Made by a program: the position numbers and the translations under genes
Origin: Maricaulis sp.
Lineage (GTDB): Bacteria > Pseudomonadota > Alphaproteobacteria > Caulobacterales > Maricaulaceae
DNA length: 45,235 nt
Direction of reading: 5' to 3'
Assembly (NCBI RefSeq): GCF_030149425.1
Contig: NZ_JASBRQ010000045.1
Location: 1 to 45,235, forward strand
Part shown: positions 33,022 through 43,459 of the stretch, piece after piece
Layout of the letters: each line of letters begins with the position of its first letter
How positions within the stretch are numbered: position 1 is the stretch's first letter
Notes under the pieces: generated by a model
What the model saw: only the letters and a program-made list of their open reading frames with translations
Told to the model about the DNA's origin: nothing
Database searches by the model: none

Positions 33022-33735
33022 ATGACTGATACGTCGAACCTTGAAACCGCGCTGGTGCTGTTCTCCGGCGGCCAGGACAGCGCCACCTGCCTCGCCTGGG
33101 CGCTGGATCGCTATGCCCGTGTCGAGACGGTCGGCTTTGAATATGGCCAGCGTCACGGTGTTGAAATGCAGGCCCGGCTCGATGTCCGTGGCTCCATGGC
33201 GGCACAGTTTCCGCATTGGGGCGAGCGGCTGGGCGAGGATTATGTGATCGACCTCGCCGGCTATGGAGCGATCGCCGAAAGCGCCCTGACCGCTGACCGG
33301 GCCATCGAGATGCAGGAAAACGGCCTGCCTTCGACCTTCGTGCCCGGCCGCAATCTGGTCTTCCTCACGGTGGCCTCCGCGCTGGCGTATCGCCGCGGGC
33401 ATGACGTCATGGTGGGCGGAATGTGCGAGACGGATTTCTCCGGTTATCCCGATTGCCGGCGCGAGACGATAGATGCCATGCAATCGGCCCTGTCGCTGGG
33501 TCTGGATCGCAAGATCGCGCTGGAAACGCCGCTCATGTTTATCGACAAGAGCGAAACCTGGGCCCTGGCGCACAAGCTCGGCGGTGCGGAACTGGTTGAG
33601 CTGATCCGCCATGACACCCATACCTGCTATACCGGCGACCGCTCTACGCTGCACGCGTGGGGGCATGGCTGCGGTGTTTGTCCGGCCTGTGAGCTGCGCG
33701 CTCGCGGCTGGGAAGGGTGGACGCAGGCCGCATGA
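33022..33735 (+). CDS. queC: 7-cyano-7-deazaguanine synthase QueC
   Basis: 237 aa. QueC converts 7-carboxy-7-deazaguanine to preQ0 with ATP and ammonia, on the queuosine path. The PP-loop SGGQDS is at residues 15-20. Four zinc cysteines are visible: C202 (THTCYTGD), C217, C220 and C223 in [17 protein letters not shown] and [14 protein letters not shown] are further QueC blocks. The ATG at 33022 was chosen; the open frame extends 17 codons upstream past the cutA start. queE follows with an ATGA overlap, so the two are translationally coupled. Confidence 0.96.
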   Translation: MTDTSNLETALVLFSGGQDSATCLAWALDRYARVETVGFEYGQRHGVEMQARLDVRGSMAAQFPHWGERLGEDYVIDLAGYGAIAESALTADRAIEMQENGLPSTFVPGRNLVFLTVASALAYRRGHDVMVGGMCETDFSGYPDCRRETIDAMQSALSLGLDRKIALETPLMFIDKSETWALAHKLGGAELVELIRHDTHTCYTGDRSTLHAWGHGCGVCPACELRARGWEGWTQAA

Positions 33736-34361
33736 CCTACTCCGTCAAGGAAATCTTCCTCACCGTCCAGGGTGAGGGTGCCCAGGCCGGCCGACCGGCC
33801 GTATTCATGCGCTTTGCCGGCTGTAATCTCTGGAGCGGCCGTGAAGCCGATCGTGCCAGTGCGATCTGCCGTTTCTGTGACACTGATTTCGTCGGCACGG
33901 ACGGGCCGGGCGGCGGCAAGTTCGTCGACGCGGCCAGCCTGGCCGAGACGGTGGCGTCCTACTGGCCGGGTGGCGGGACGCCCCTGGTCGTCTGCACCGG
34001 TGGTGAGCCGCTGTTACAGCTGGACACGCCGCTGATTGACGCCCTGCACGCAGCCGGGTTCGAGATCGCGGTGGAGACCAACGGAACGGTGAAAGCTCCG
34101 GCGGGGATCGACTGGATTACCGTCAGCCCGAAAGCCACCGCAGAGGTCATTCAGACCCGTGGTGATGAGCTGAAACTGGTTTATCCGCAGGACGAGATCA
34201 AACCGGAAGACGTCGAGCATCTCGACTTCAAGCGCTTCTCGCTTCAGCCCATGGATGGTCCGGCGATGATGGAGAATGCCCAGGCGGCGTTTGAATACTG
34301 TCTTCAACACCCCAAATGGGTGCTCAGCCTGCAGACCCATAAATGGATCGGCGCGCCCTGA
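33732..34361 (+). CDS. queE: 7-carboxy-7-deazaguanine synthase QueE
   Basis: 209 aa. QueE is a radical-SAM enzyme making 7-carboxy-7-deazaguanine from 6-carboxy-tetrahydropterin. The family-specific cluster motif CX14CX2C is exact: C31, C46 and C49 (FAGCNLW ... AICRFCD). [21 protein letters not shown] and [12 protein letters not shown] (SAM-binding) are clear. ATG overlaps the queC stop by four bases. queD and folE, which supply the precursor, are not in this window, so they must lie elsewhere. A bidirectional terminator follows 23 bases after the stop. Confidence 0.96.
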   Translation: MTYSVKEIFLTVQGEGAQAGRPAVFMRFAGCNLWSGREADRASAICRFCDTDFVGTDGPGGGKFVDAASLAETVASYWPGGGTPLVVCTGGEPLLQLDTPLIDALHAAGFEIAVETNGTVKAPAGIDWITVSPKATAEVIQTRGDELKLVYPQDEIKPEDVEHLDFKRFSLQPMDGPAMMENAQAAFEYCLQHPKWVLSLQTHKWIGAP

Positions 34362-34384
34362 TTTCGGGTTATGCGTCAGACAGG

Positions 34385-34418
34385 AAAAAAGGGCCTGCCC
34401 GACGGCAAGCCCTTTTTT
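34385..34418. terminator. Bidirectional intrinsic terminator
   Basis: Six A, GGGC (34391-34394), TGCC (34396-34399), loop CGAC, GGCA (34404-34407), GCCC (34409-34412), six T (34413-34418), with one C/A mismatch. The A and T tracts let it stop both queE and the convergent gene ending at 34441. Confidence 0.92.
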
Positions 34419-34440
34419 GTGTCAGATCGCTGTCAGCGGA

Positions 34441-34944
34441 TCATGACCCGGCGCGGAGGTGATCGTGTACATCACCGCGAACGCGACGGGAAAAGCGGTC
34501 AAAGGCTTTGCGGGCATCATACCAGGTCGATGCGCCATAGACTTCGCGCAGGCTTGAAGAGGACCAGGAATACTCGAAATCCTCGATCACCGAGCCGTCA
34601 GCACTGACCAGCACCGCTTCAAGATCGGCACCGCCCAAGCTGATGCTCTGCGAGGACAAGCCTACCCGGTCGCGCAATTGCTGGAAGGTCGGCCGGTTCG
34701 GCTCGGCGTCCAACAGGGTCACTTCCAGCCGCGTGCCGTCAGCCATTTCGATACCGCGCAGGGCCTGCTCCAGATCCTGTGTGAGGTAACCGGCCAGGCG
34801 CTCCAGCTCGCGTTCGCCATATTCATCGGCTTTCTCGAGCAATTCATCGCCAAAAGCGATCGGGGCAATATCAATAGGTTCATCCGCCAGCGCTGCACCG
34901 GACATGGCAGCGGCAGCAAGGCAGGCTAGAATAGTGCGCGTCAT
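34441..34944 (-). CDS. Exported protein of unknown function
   Basis: 167 aa from the ATG at 34944, preceded by GGAGG; the frame extends 16 codons further without support. The Sec signal reads MTRTILACLAAAAMSGAALA. The mature protein has a helical part (ELLEKADEYGERELERLAGYL), then a beta-rich part with GTRLEVTLLDAEPNRP, SISLGGADLEAVLVSADGSVI and a Tyr/Trp/Ser stretch, and a final helix with WYDARKAFDRFSRRVRGDV. The central pattern faintly recalls DUF3016-type periplasmic proteins, but I would not assign it. It is probably periplasmic, in a single-gene unit. Confidence 0.65.
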   Translation of the reverse strand: MTRTILACLAAAAMSGAALADEPIDIAPIAFGDELLEKADEYGERELERLAGYLTQDLEQALRGIEMADGTRLEVTLLDAEPNRPTFQQLRDRVGLSSQSISLGGADLEAVLVSADGSVIEDFEYSWSSSSLREVYGASTWYDARKAFDRFSRRVRGDVHDHLRAGS

Positions 34945-35053
34945 AGGCGCCTCCGTTTGCTTTACCCATCCCTCGAAAGGCGATGCTAGCAAACGTTGCA
35001 GGCGGATGTCACGTTAACGATGGCAGGCAAGTTGACGCGCTGTGGCGGTGTCC

Positions 35054-35254
35054 TCAGCGATCGTCATCATCATCGTCCCCGCCCGGGGTGACGACGTCGA
35101 TCGCTGCGCCGGTTACATCAACGGCCGCTTCGACTGTATTGCCCACGGTACCGATAGCGACATCGGCGGCCAGGCTGGCAGCGCCGATGGCGAGACAGCC
35201 ATTCAGGGCCGGAGCAGCGAGAAGCAGAAAAACAAGCGGGCGAAGCCGGCGCAT
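35054..35254 (-). CDS. Small lipoprotein with Asp-rich tail
   Basis: 66 aa from the ATG at 35254, which follows GGAGG; an upstream in-frame Met adds eight residues but has no site. The signal MRRLRPLVFLLLAAPALNGC has a clean lipobox (LNGC). The mature part is short, Ala/Val/Gly-rich (SLAADVAIGTVGNTVEAAVD), and ends in GGDDDDDDR. Small lipoproteins with an NTVEAAVD-like segment are common in Caulobacterales; function is not known. It lies alone between the preceding exported protein and the pirin gene, all on the minus strand. Confidence 0.75.
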   Translation of the reverse strand: MRRLRPLVFLLLAAPALNGCLAIGAASLAADVAIGTVGNTVEAAVDVTGAAIDVVTPGGDDDDDDR

Positions 35255-35335
35255 GGAAACCTCCAGGGATCGATGCACCAGACTTCGCCTACTCCTATTG
35301 CGGAAGTGTGAAAACCGCCGCCTTATTGCTGCTGA

Positions 35336-36034
35336 TTACTTGGTTTCCACCAGCACCAGCTCGGTGTCTTCATCGGCCTCGATGACGATCTCGCCGACAT
35401 CGCGGATCGCGGCACCATCACGGGCCTTGAGGCTTTCACCATTGACCGTGGCCGAACCTGTGGCCAGGACCAGATAGGCTTGGCGGTCCTGGGGCAGGGC
35501 GTGGGTGACGGTCTTGCCGGCTTCAACCGTGGCGCCGAGCACTTTGGCATCGGCGCGGATCATCAGCCCGCCATCGCGCTCCGGATTGCCCGAGGCGAGG
35601 ACGACAAAATCACCGGCGCTCTCGCCCTTGGGAAACTCCATCGCATCCCAGCGCGGTTCACCGCCGGAGGTTTCCGGGATGATCCAGATCTGGAAGATCC
35701 GGGTCAGTTCATCCTCGCGGTTGAACTCGGAATGGTAGATGCCCGAACCGGCCGACATGACCTGGACATCGCCGGCTTCGGTGCGGCCTTCATTGCCCAG
35801 ATTGTCGCGGTGGGTAATGGCGCCGTCGCGGACATAGGTGATGATTTCCATATCCTTGTGCGGGTGCGGCGCGAAGCCTTCGCCCGGCTGGATTTCATCA
35901 TCATTCCAGACGCGCAAAGCGCCCCATCCGATCCGCTTCGGGTCAAAATAACCGCCGAAGCTGAAATGGTGTTTGGCGTTCAGCCACTCATTTTGAAAGC
36001 GGCCAAGGCTGTCAAAGGAACGTTTCTCGATCAT
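35336..36034 (-). CDS. Pirin family protein (YhhW-like)
   Basis: 232 aa, the usual length for bacterial pirins. This bicupin protein binds a metal in its N-terminal cupin. The ligands H57, H59, H101 and E103 are visible in APHPHKDMEI and GSGIYHSEFN. LRVWNDDEIQPGEGF and TRIFQIWIIPE are further family blocks. Some members, such as YhhW, act as quercetin 2,3-dioxygenases, others as regulators; the role here is open. It is a single gene on the minus strand, 107 bases from the vWA gene that ends at 36141. Confidence 0.92.
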   Translation of the reverse strand: MIEKRSFDSLGRFQNEWLNAKHHFSFGGYFDPKRIGWGALRVWNDDEIQPGEGFAPHPHKDMEIITYVRDGAITHRDNLGNEGRTEAGDVQVMSAGSGIYHSEFNREDELTRIFQIWIIPETSGGEPRWDAMEFPKGESAGDFVVLASGNPERDGGLMIRADAKVLGATVEAGKTVTHALPQDRQAYLVLATGSATVNGESLKARDGAAIRDVGEIVIEADEDTELVLVETK

Positions 36035-36140
36035 GGTTTTGCTCCCTGCGTTTCGTGTTGACGCAGAGATAGGCCGCCGCTCGCTTGCGATAAACGGGCG
36101 GTGCGGACGCTGTTAGTTTCCGTGGAGGAAACAATGCCGG

Positions 36141-38195
36141 CTAGCGGCCTTCACGCCACCAGCCCAGACCCATCAGCGTCGCGATGATCAGGACGAGGAG
36201 CAGGGCGGGCATGATCGGGGTCTGGGTAGAGGCGCGGACGATATAGCGTTCATTGCGCTTGAGACCGAGCCAGTTGCGGCCGGCCTGGTCGCCGCTGGCG
36301 CGTGTCCGGCGGATATCAGGCAGGCGCAGGCTGTCACCCTCGCCGATATAGTACTGACCGCCGCCGGTGGCATCGACGAAGGGGTCGAGCACGTCCGGGG
36401 TCGGGCGCAGATCGGCATATTCCAGCGGATTGAGCGGACCGAGAGCCGCGACCGTGGTCAGATCGCCCGAGCGCAGCCGCACAATGCCGGCGCCTTCCGC
36501 TTCGATAGCCGCAGCAAAACGGCCGGTCGCGGTCTCGCTCATATCGAGCACATCCTGTTGCCCATCCGGCCAGGTGACCTGGAGCGGCGGTGCGGCACCG
36601 GCGAGTGTGACGCGATCCGCTCGCAGCTCTCCATCGACAATGCTGGCGGTCAGGCGTTCCTCATCAAGCTCCGGTTCGCGCATCAGCCAGTGGGCGACGC
36701 GGCGGAACATTTCCGCATAGGGTCCGCCGCCCTCAAAGCCGCGTGACCAGAGCCAGGTCTGATCCGACATCACCATGGCGGCGCGGCCTTGTCCGGAGCG
36801 ATCAAGGACCAGAAGCGGATTGCCATCCGGGGCCTCTAGCAGGGTCTGGCCGGACAGGGCGGTGCCGTTGATACGGCGCAGCCAGCGTCCCCAACTGGGG
36901 TCCTCGCCGCCGCCTTCCAGTCCTGTTGTGACCGGATGTCGGAGGCCTAATAGTGTTGATTGCGGGGTGAATCCGCCCTCGCTCAGCGTCCCTGTCGGGC
37001 GCACCGGGAGAACTGATGCGAGCGGCGTGCGGAACAGGCTCGGGCGGCCGGCAAAGGGCGGGCCGGCGGTGACCAGCAGCGCGCCACCATTTTCGACATA
37101 GCGGGCGATATTGTCGAAATAGAGTGGCGGCATGATGTTGCGCCGGTAATAGCGGTCGAAGATCACCAGATCGAACTCGGCCAGGCGTTCCACGAACAAT
37201 TCCTGGACCGGGAAGGCGATCAGCGCGAGCTCATCCACCGGCGTGGTGTCGCGGCGATCCGGCGGCCGCAGGATGGTGAAGTGCACAAGATCGACGGACG
37301 GGTCGGATTTGAGCAGGTCACGCCAGGCGCGGGCACCATTATGCGGCTCGCCGGTGACCAGCAGTACGCGCAGACGGTCGCGCACGCCGTTCACATTGGC
37401 GGCGGCCCGGTTATTGATCAGCGACAGTTCCTGTGGTCCGGCGGCAACCTCGATCTCGATGACATTCTGGCCGCGACGCTCCACCGGCACGCTGACCGGG
37501 ATGGTGCGGCCGATCGGGATATTGTGGACCTGCGCCTCGCCGCCCTCAAAGCGGAACTCGACCCGGGCCGTGCCGGTCACGCCCTCATCCTCGATACGGA
37601 TGGTGAAATTCACGGTCTGGCCGACAATACCGTAGCGCGGGGCCTCCTCGATGATCAGTCGGCGATCCCCGGCATTGCGATCCCCCGGCATGGCCTGGTG
37701 CAGCGGGGCATCCAGGTTGAGCGCGTCCGCGTCGGTCGGCGCATCATGTACCTGTCCGTCCGTCGCCATCACGACACCGGCGAGCCGGTCCTGCGGAACG
37801 CTGGCCAGGGCCTGGTTGAGGGCATCGAACACCCGCGACCCGTCCGTGCCTTCGCGCGCCTCGACTTCAACGAGGTCGAGCAGGGGATCGGCTTCCGCCG
37901 CCGCGCGCATGCGCTGGGCCAGGCTGTCAGCGGCGGCCTCGCGCTCGCCGATGCGCATGGAGGCGCTGGTATCGGTCACCAGGACGGCGATATCGGCGAG
38001 CGGGTCGCGTTCTTCTTCGACCAGCGAGGGATTGGCGAGGGCCAGTCCCACCACGGCCAGCGCCAAGCCGCGCCACAGCCAGCCGGACAGGCGTTGCAGC
38101 GCGCCCGCAATAAGCACGGCAAAGCCAAGCCCCAAAAGGCCGAACAGCCAGGGCGCCGGGATCAGCGGCGCGAAATCGATCGTCGTCGCCATCAT
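36141..38195 (-). CDS. Membrane protein with vWA-like domain, last gene of the moxR operon
   Basis: 684 aa. Two TM segments lie near the N-terminus (about 13-32 and 40-56), followed by a von Willebrand A-type start with a MIDAS-like DxSxS, DTSASM at residues 75-80, and VVMATDGQVHDAP further on. The middle contains a class I glutamine amidotransferase-like region (LVIFDRYYRRN, YVENGGALLVTAGPPF). A last TM (ALLLVLIIATLMGLGWW) ends the protein. The ATG at 38195 overlaps the stop of the preceding gene (ATGA). In MoxR-type clusters such proteins probably form a membrane complex, but the function is unproven. Confidence 0.85.
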   Translation of the reverse strand: MMATTIDFAPLIPAPWLFGLLGLGFAVLIAGALQRLSGWLWRGLALAVVGLALANPSLVEEERDPLADIAVLVTDTSASMRIGEREAAADSLAQRMRAAAEADPLLDLVEVEAREGTDGSRVFDALNQALASVPQDRLAGVVMATDGQVHDAPTDADALNLDAPLHQAMPGDRNAGDRRLIIEEAPRYGIVGQTVNFTIRIEDEGVTGTARVEFRFEGGEAQVHNIPIGRTIPVSVPVERRGQNVIEIEVAAGPQELSLINNRAAANVNGVRDRLRVLLVTGEPHNGARAWRDLLKSDPSVDLVHFTILRPPDRRDTTPVDELALIAFPVQELFVERLAEFDLVIFDRYYRRNIMPPLYFDNIARYVENGGALLVTAGPPFAGRPSLFRTPLASVLPVRPTGTLSEGGFTPQSTLLGLRHPVTTGLEGGGEDPSWGRWLRRINGTALSGQTLLEAPDGNPLLVLDRSGQGRAAMVMSDQTWLWSRGFEGGGPYAEMFRRVAHWLMREPELDEERLTASIVDGELRADRVTLAGAAPPLQVTWPDGQQDVLDMSETATGRFAAAIEAEGAGIVRLRSGDLTTVAALGPLNPLEYADLRPTPDVLDPFVDATGGGQYYIGEGDSLRLPDIRRTRASGDQAGRNWLGLKRNERYIVRASTQTPIMPALLLVLIIATLMGLGWWREGR

Positions 38196-40906
38196 TGTCC
38201 GAGCCGCTCCAGAATATCGGGGATGTGGACCTGGTCCGCCTTGTAATTGCCGGTCAGGGCATACATGGCGACATTGATGCCGAAACGCTGGGCCAGTTCG
38301 CGCTGGCGCTCGCCGCCATCGACCGGTGCCATCGGGCGGCCGTTTTCATCCACTGCCCAGGCCGAAGCCCAGTCATGGGCGCCGATGATGACGCCGGAGG
38401 TACCGTCGCGCGAGGCGCCGTCCGGATTGGCCTCGACCCAGACCGGGCTGCCGGAGAAGCGCCCCGGAAATTCCTGCAACAGGTAGAAGCTGCGGGTGAG
38501 GACGTGGTCGGAGGAGATCTGCGCCAGCGGCGGGATATCGATACTGTCCAGAATGGTGATCAGGCCCGGATGCGGCGCCCCGGCACGCAGGGCTGCGACA
38601 TCGGCGTCCTGGGTGTCAAAGATAATCAGGCCGCCGCCCTGGAGGTAGGCGGTGATGCGCGCGGCTGCCTCTTCGGAGAGCTCGGCCGCATCGCGCTCGA
38701 CCGGCCAATAGATCATCGGGAAGAAAATCAGCTCATCGGTTTCCGGATTGACGGCCATCGGCGTGCCCGGCTCCATGGCGCTGCGGCGTGTGAGCTGTTG
38801 GCTCAGACCGGTAAGCCCGGCCCGGCTGCGATTGTCGATGACGCTGTCACCGGTGGGCACATAGGCAAAGCGCAGGTCCAGAGCAGCTTCGAGGACATAG
38901 GCGTCGGCCTCCTGGGCGTCGGCAACAGGCATGGCCGGCATCAGGAAAACCGCCGCTGCTCCCGCTGCTGCGGTGGCGCCGAAGGGCAGGCGGATACGGC
39001 CGGCCAGGCCCAGGGCAATCAATACATCCAGGATCATCATGATGAGAGCCGCAACCAGGAGAGGGGTTTCAAAGCGTAACGGGCGCGGACCGTCAAAGCC
39101 GGCAAAGATCGCGCCGGGCAGGTCGCGCGGCAGGGGTGCCAGGGCGAAATCGGCCGGTACGGTATTGAGCGCCTGTACCGCAGCGCCGAGCCGGTAGAGA
39201 CCGGGCGGAGCCGAGGGGCTGACGCGGGTCTGGCTGAATGTTTCAGCCGGGATCGGGCGGGCGCTGACCGGTGCATTGGCCAGCTGGCCGCCGGCATCGA
39301 GTGCCTGGGAGATCGACCAGGCGCCACTCAGGGAGGCGCTGACCTCGCCGCCTTCGGCCAGTCCCAGAACACGTTCCAGCATGCGCGGGAACAGACCGGA
39401 CAGCGGCAGGTCCGACCAGGTCGGGCCAGCGGTGACATGGAACAGGACGATCCAGCCTCGTCCCCGGCGCTGCGCCGTGACCAGAGGAGTGCCGTCTTCC
39501 AGGCGAGCCCAGACGCGATCCGGTGTTGCGCTGCCCGGCTCGGCCAGAACCTGGCTGTCGATCGTGGCGCTGGCATCAGCGGGAAGACCGGCAAAGGGCG
39601 ATTGCGCGCCGAAGGCGGCCATGCGCTGGGGTTCTTCCCAGTTCAGCGCCCCGCCCAGCAAACGGCCGCCCTGGCGCAGGTCGACCGGCAGCAGGTCGTC
39701 GCCGCGCGCGGCCAGACGCGGGCCAGCGAAACGGATCAGGAGGCCACCCTCGAGGACAAAATCACTGATGCGCTCATCATCGCTGCGCGCATCATCGACC
39801 ATGACCAGGACAGCCGGCGGTTCTTCCAGCAGCGCATCCAGATCACCGCGATAGGGTACGGAGACCGGAGTAATAGCGCTTTCGACATAGTGGAGGTCGG
39901 ACAGCAGCGGCTGGCCGTCATCAGCATTGGCTTCGATCAGTCCAACGCGCGGCCGCTGCCAGCGATCGCCAAGCAGGCGTACGGATCCGGCACCCGGCCG
40001 GGCATCAACGCGCAGGCTGGCAATTCGATTACGCAGATCCAGCGGCAGGGCGATATCGACACTGGTCGTGCCCGAACCACCATCGAAGATGGCTGGCGCA
40101 CGGGCCAGGGCGCGCCCGTCCTGGCCGAGGGCGACGATATCGACGCTCATCGGCAGATCGGCTGCGGCGCGGCGCACCGTCACGCGCAGGCCTTCTGTTG
40201 TGGCTTCCGGTGCATCGATTGCCAAAGGTGCGCGACCGGCATCGGGTTCGATCACGCGGACAGAGCCGAGATCGTTCAGTGTCCCGGCCAGATCGCGGGC
40301 GCCGCTATCATCCAGCCCGTTTGATAGCCAGGTGACGGCCAGGGGGCCCGTCAGCGCGTCGCCGGATACAGCGTCTTCAATACGTTCTGCCAGCGCTGTG
40401 CGGTCAGCGAACCAGGGTTGCGGTCCGGCGCTGCTGAGCAGGCGGCGGGCGCTGTCGGCACTGTCCAGGCGCAGAGGCAGCGGGGCGTCGACGGCGGGTG
40501 CGGTTACGGCCAAGGCAACGCTGCGCCCGTCCCGGTCAGCCTCGTCGATCAGCCGTGCGGCCAGGCGTTCCATCTCGCTCCAGGCCGTCGCCGAGGCCCA
40601 GCCATTATCCATCACGATCAGGATCGGCCGGTCTTCAATCTCGACAGCCGGAGGTGTCCAGACCGGCCGGGCCAACCCGATAATGATCAGTGCTGCGATC
40701 AAAAGACGGAACAGGACCAGCCACCACGGGGCATGATGCGGGGTTTCATTATCGTCCGGCGCATCGCGCAGCAGGCGCAGAGGCGGAAAAACGGCCCGCT
40801 TGGGCGCCGGCGGCGTGGCCCGCAGCAACAGCCAAAGTGCAGGCAGGGTCAAAAGACCGGCCAGGGCCCAGGGGGCGGCAAAGCTCAAAGGTCCAAAGCT
40901 CAGCAC
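38192..40906 (-). CDS. BatA/DUF4159 membrane protein
   Basis: 904 aa from a GTG at 40906, chosen because GGGAGG lies just ahead and it overlaps the DUF58 stop region; the open frame continues upstream but over the DUF58 gene. The N-terminus has the BatA-type start LSFGPLSFAAPWALAGLLTLPAL and two TM segments, with FPPLRLLRD between them. A vWA-like part, a central extracytoplasmic region and another TM (about residues 630-680) follow. The C-terminal 210 residues match DUF4159: FAYVPTGDSVIDNRSRAGLT, ELIFFPMIYWPV, GGGLIIFDTQD and RSFYLLQEFPGRF. Family role is unknown; it probably works with the MoxR ATPase. Confidence 0.88.
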   Translation of the reverse strand: MLSFGPLSFAAPWALAGLLTLPALWLLLRATPPAPKRAVFPPLRLLRDAPDDNETPHHAPWWLVLFRLLIAALIIIGLARPVWTPPAVEIEDRPILIVMDNGWASATAWSEMERLAARLIDEADRDGRSVALAVTAPAVDAPLPLRLDSADSARRLLSSAGPQPWFADRTALAERIEDAVSGDALTGPLAVTWLSNGLDDSGARDLAGTLNDLGSVRVIEPDAGRAPLAIDAPEATTEGLRVTVRRAAADLPMSVDIVALGQDGRALARAPAIFDGGSGTTSVDIALPLDLRNRIASLRVDARPGAGSVRLLGDRWQRPRVGLIEANADDGQPLLSDLHYVESAITPVSVPYRGDLDALLEEPPAVLVMVDDARSDDERISDFVLEGGLLIRFAGPRLAARGDDLLPVDLRQGGRLLGGALNWEEPQRMAAFGAQSPFAGLPADASATIDSQVLAEPGSATPDRVWARLEDGTPLVTAQRRGRGWIVLFHVTAGPTWSDLPLSGLFPRMLERVLGLAEGGEVSASLSGAWSISQALDAGGQLANAPVSARPIPAETFSQTRVSPSAPPGLYRLGAAVQALNTVPADFALAPLPRDLPGAIFAGFDGPRPLRFETPLLVAALIMMILDVLIALGLAGRIRLPFGATAAAGAAAVFLMPAMPVADAQEADAYVLEAALDLRFAYVPTGDSVIDNRSRAGLTGLSQQLTRRSAMEPGTPMAVNPETDELIFFPMIYWPVERDAAELSEEAAARITAYLQGGGLIIFDTQDADVAALRAGAPHPGLITILDSIDIPPLAQISSDHVLTRSFYLLQEFPGRFSGSPVWVEANPDGASRDGTSGVIIGAHDWASAWAVDENGRPMAPVDGGERQRELAQRFGINVAMYALTGNYKADQVHIPDILERLGQ

Positions 40907-40907
40907 A

Positions 40908-41804
40908 TCAGGCCTCCCGCGCCAGGGCGCGATAGAGCGCCAGGACGGCACTGGTCGCCGGGCGGTCGGTGCGGTGGGTGACGAGAGCCCAGCCACGGCT
41001 GCGGGCCAGCTCGGCCAGAGCCTCGCCGTGTTCGCGCCAGCGCGTACGATAGGTTTTGCGCGCTTCCTCGGCACGGCCGAAGAGAAGGCTGTCACCCGCT
41101 TCAGCCGGTTCAAACCGGGTACGGCCGGAATAGGGGAAGTCCTCCTCCGCCGGATCGACGATACGCAGCAGAACACCCTGGCATTCCTGCGCCGTGAAGC
41201 GGCTCATGCGCGCATGCCAGGTTTCAATGGGGTCGAGGAAATCACTGGCCAGAACGACACGGCCATAGCGCGAGATATGAGGGGCTTCCACCGAGCCCAT
41301 CGCGCCCGGTCCCAAAGCCAGGCGCCGCGAGGTACGTTCAAGGCCGAGTGCCCCTGTACGCGGTACCGCGCTCTCGCCGAGAACGGAAACGCGTTCTCCG
41401 CCCTGGGTCAAAAGCGCTGCGACAGCGATCTGGCAGACCGCGGCGCGGTCGGCTTTTTGCGGCACATGCTTGGACGAGGCAAAGCGCATGGAGGCGCTGC
41501 CATCGCGCCAGAGCCAGATCGTATTGGCGGCTTCCCACTCGTTTTGCCGGACGAAAAGCTGATCTGAGCGTGCCGATTGGCGCCAGTCGATCGCGGCGCG
41601 GCCGTCCTCGGGACGATGATGGCGGTATTGCCAGAAGGTCTCACCCACACCGGAGCGGCGACGTCCGTGCACACCCTGGGCGACCGTCGCGGCAATACGC
41701 TCGGCTTCGGCCAGGAGGGCCGGCAGGCTGGCGGCCGCCTCTTCGCCTTCGTGGCGAAGCTTGACGACCTGCGCCTCCTTATGTCGGTCGACGCCGCGGG
41801 CCAT
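40908..41804 (-). CDS. DUF58 domain protein
   Basis: 298 aa, soluble. The DUF58 signature is clear: GVGETFWQYRHHRPEDGRA, then IDWRQSARSDQLFVRQNEWE, followed by a vWA-like core with WRDGSASM and RVVLASDFLDPIETW. DUF58 proteins nearly always accompany MoxR ATPases. The ATG at 41804 starts four bases after the moxR stop (41809), and the DUF4159 gene starts right at its own stop, so the four genes appear translationally linked. The role is presumably adaptor or substrate of the MoxR chaperone (inference). Confidence 0.93.
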   Translation of the reverse strand: MARGVDRHKEAQVVKLRHEGEEAAASLPALLAEAERIAATVAQGVHGRRRSGVGETFWQYRHHRPEDGRAAIDWRQSARSDQLFVRQNEWEAANTIWLWRDGSASMRFASSKHVPQKADRAAVCQIAVAALLTQGGERVSVLGESAVPRTGALGLERTSRRLALGPGAMGSVEAPHISRYGRVVLASDFLDPIETWHARMSRFTAQECQGVLLRIVDPAEEDFPYSGRTRFEPAEAGDSLLFGRAEEARKTYRTRWREHGEALAELARSRGWALVTHRTDRPATSAVLALYRALAREA

Positions 41805-41808
41805 GTGA

Positions 41809-42807
<999 letters not shown>

Positions 42808-42889
42808 CGCACTAAATTCCTTCGCCACACGGTTGATTTATAGACCAGGATGCAAACGTCGAGGATGACGTTGCACACACGAGGTGTCC

Positions 42890-43459
42890 ATGCCTGAAGA
42901 CGAGCAAACGCCGGATGCATTGCAGTCCCTGCTGCAAGCTGCCGAGACAGCAGGCGAGGGTCTGCCGCCAGTCGATCGCTGGAATCCGCAGTATTGCGGT
43001 GAAATGGATATGGTCATCCGGCGCGATGGCTCCTGGTGGCATGAGGGAACACGGATTACGCGCGACCGTCTGATACGCTTGTTTTCAACGATCTTGCGGA
43101 AAGATGACGACGGCATTCATTATCTCGTTACGCCGGTAGAGAAGATCTCGATCACCGTCGAGGAAGCGCCCTTTGTAGCCGTGCGAGTCGACGCTGCTGG
43201 TGCGGGGAAGGAACAAACCCTGTTCTTCACAACAAATTTTGGTGATCTGACCCAAGCGGGGCCGGACCGGCCGATCGATGTGCGAAGCGATAAGGACACG
43301 GGAGAGCCGACACCGCGCGTCCGGGTTCGCGGTCGCCTGGATGCCTTGATGACACGTCCTGTCTTCTACGAGCTCGCTGAATTGGCGGTTGAGCATGACG
43401 GGGAACTCGGCGTCTGGAGCGGCGGGGCGTTTTTCCCGCTGGGAGCCGTGCATGCCTGA
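42890..43459 (+). CDS. DUF1285 protein
   Basis: 189 aa from the ATG at 42890, with GAGG just before it; a GTG six bases upstream is possible. The conserved DUF1285 blocks are visible: PPVDRWNPQYCGEMDMVIRRDGSWWHEGT near residue 26 (here quoted across its natural turn), RLIRLFSTILRKDDDG, and HYLVTPVEKISITVEEAPFV. The family is soluble and common in alpha- and gammaproteobacteria, with a two-domain beta fold, but has no known biochemical role. Its stop overlaps the Nudix start by eight bases, so the two are coupled. Confidence 0.9.
   Translation: MPEDEQTPDALQSLLQAAETAGEGLPPVDRWNPQYCGEMDMVIRRDGSWWHEGTRITRDRLIRLFSTILRKDDDGIHYLVTPVEKISITVEEAPFVAVRVDAAGAGKEQTLFFTTNFGDLTQAGPDRPIDVRSDKDTGEPTPRVRVRGRLDALMTRPVFYELAELAVEHDGELGVWSGGAFFPLGAVHA

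Noticed and set aside
40907-41176. N-terminal extension of the DUF4159 protein over the DUF58 gene
   Set aside because: The extension is Arg/Pro/Ser-rich, overlaps a well-defined gene, and the GTG at 40906 has a GGGAGG site and a BatA-type start.
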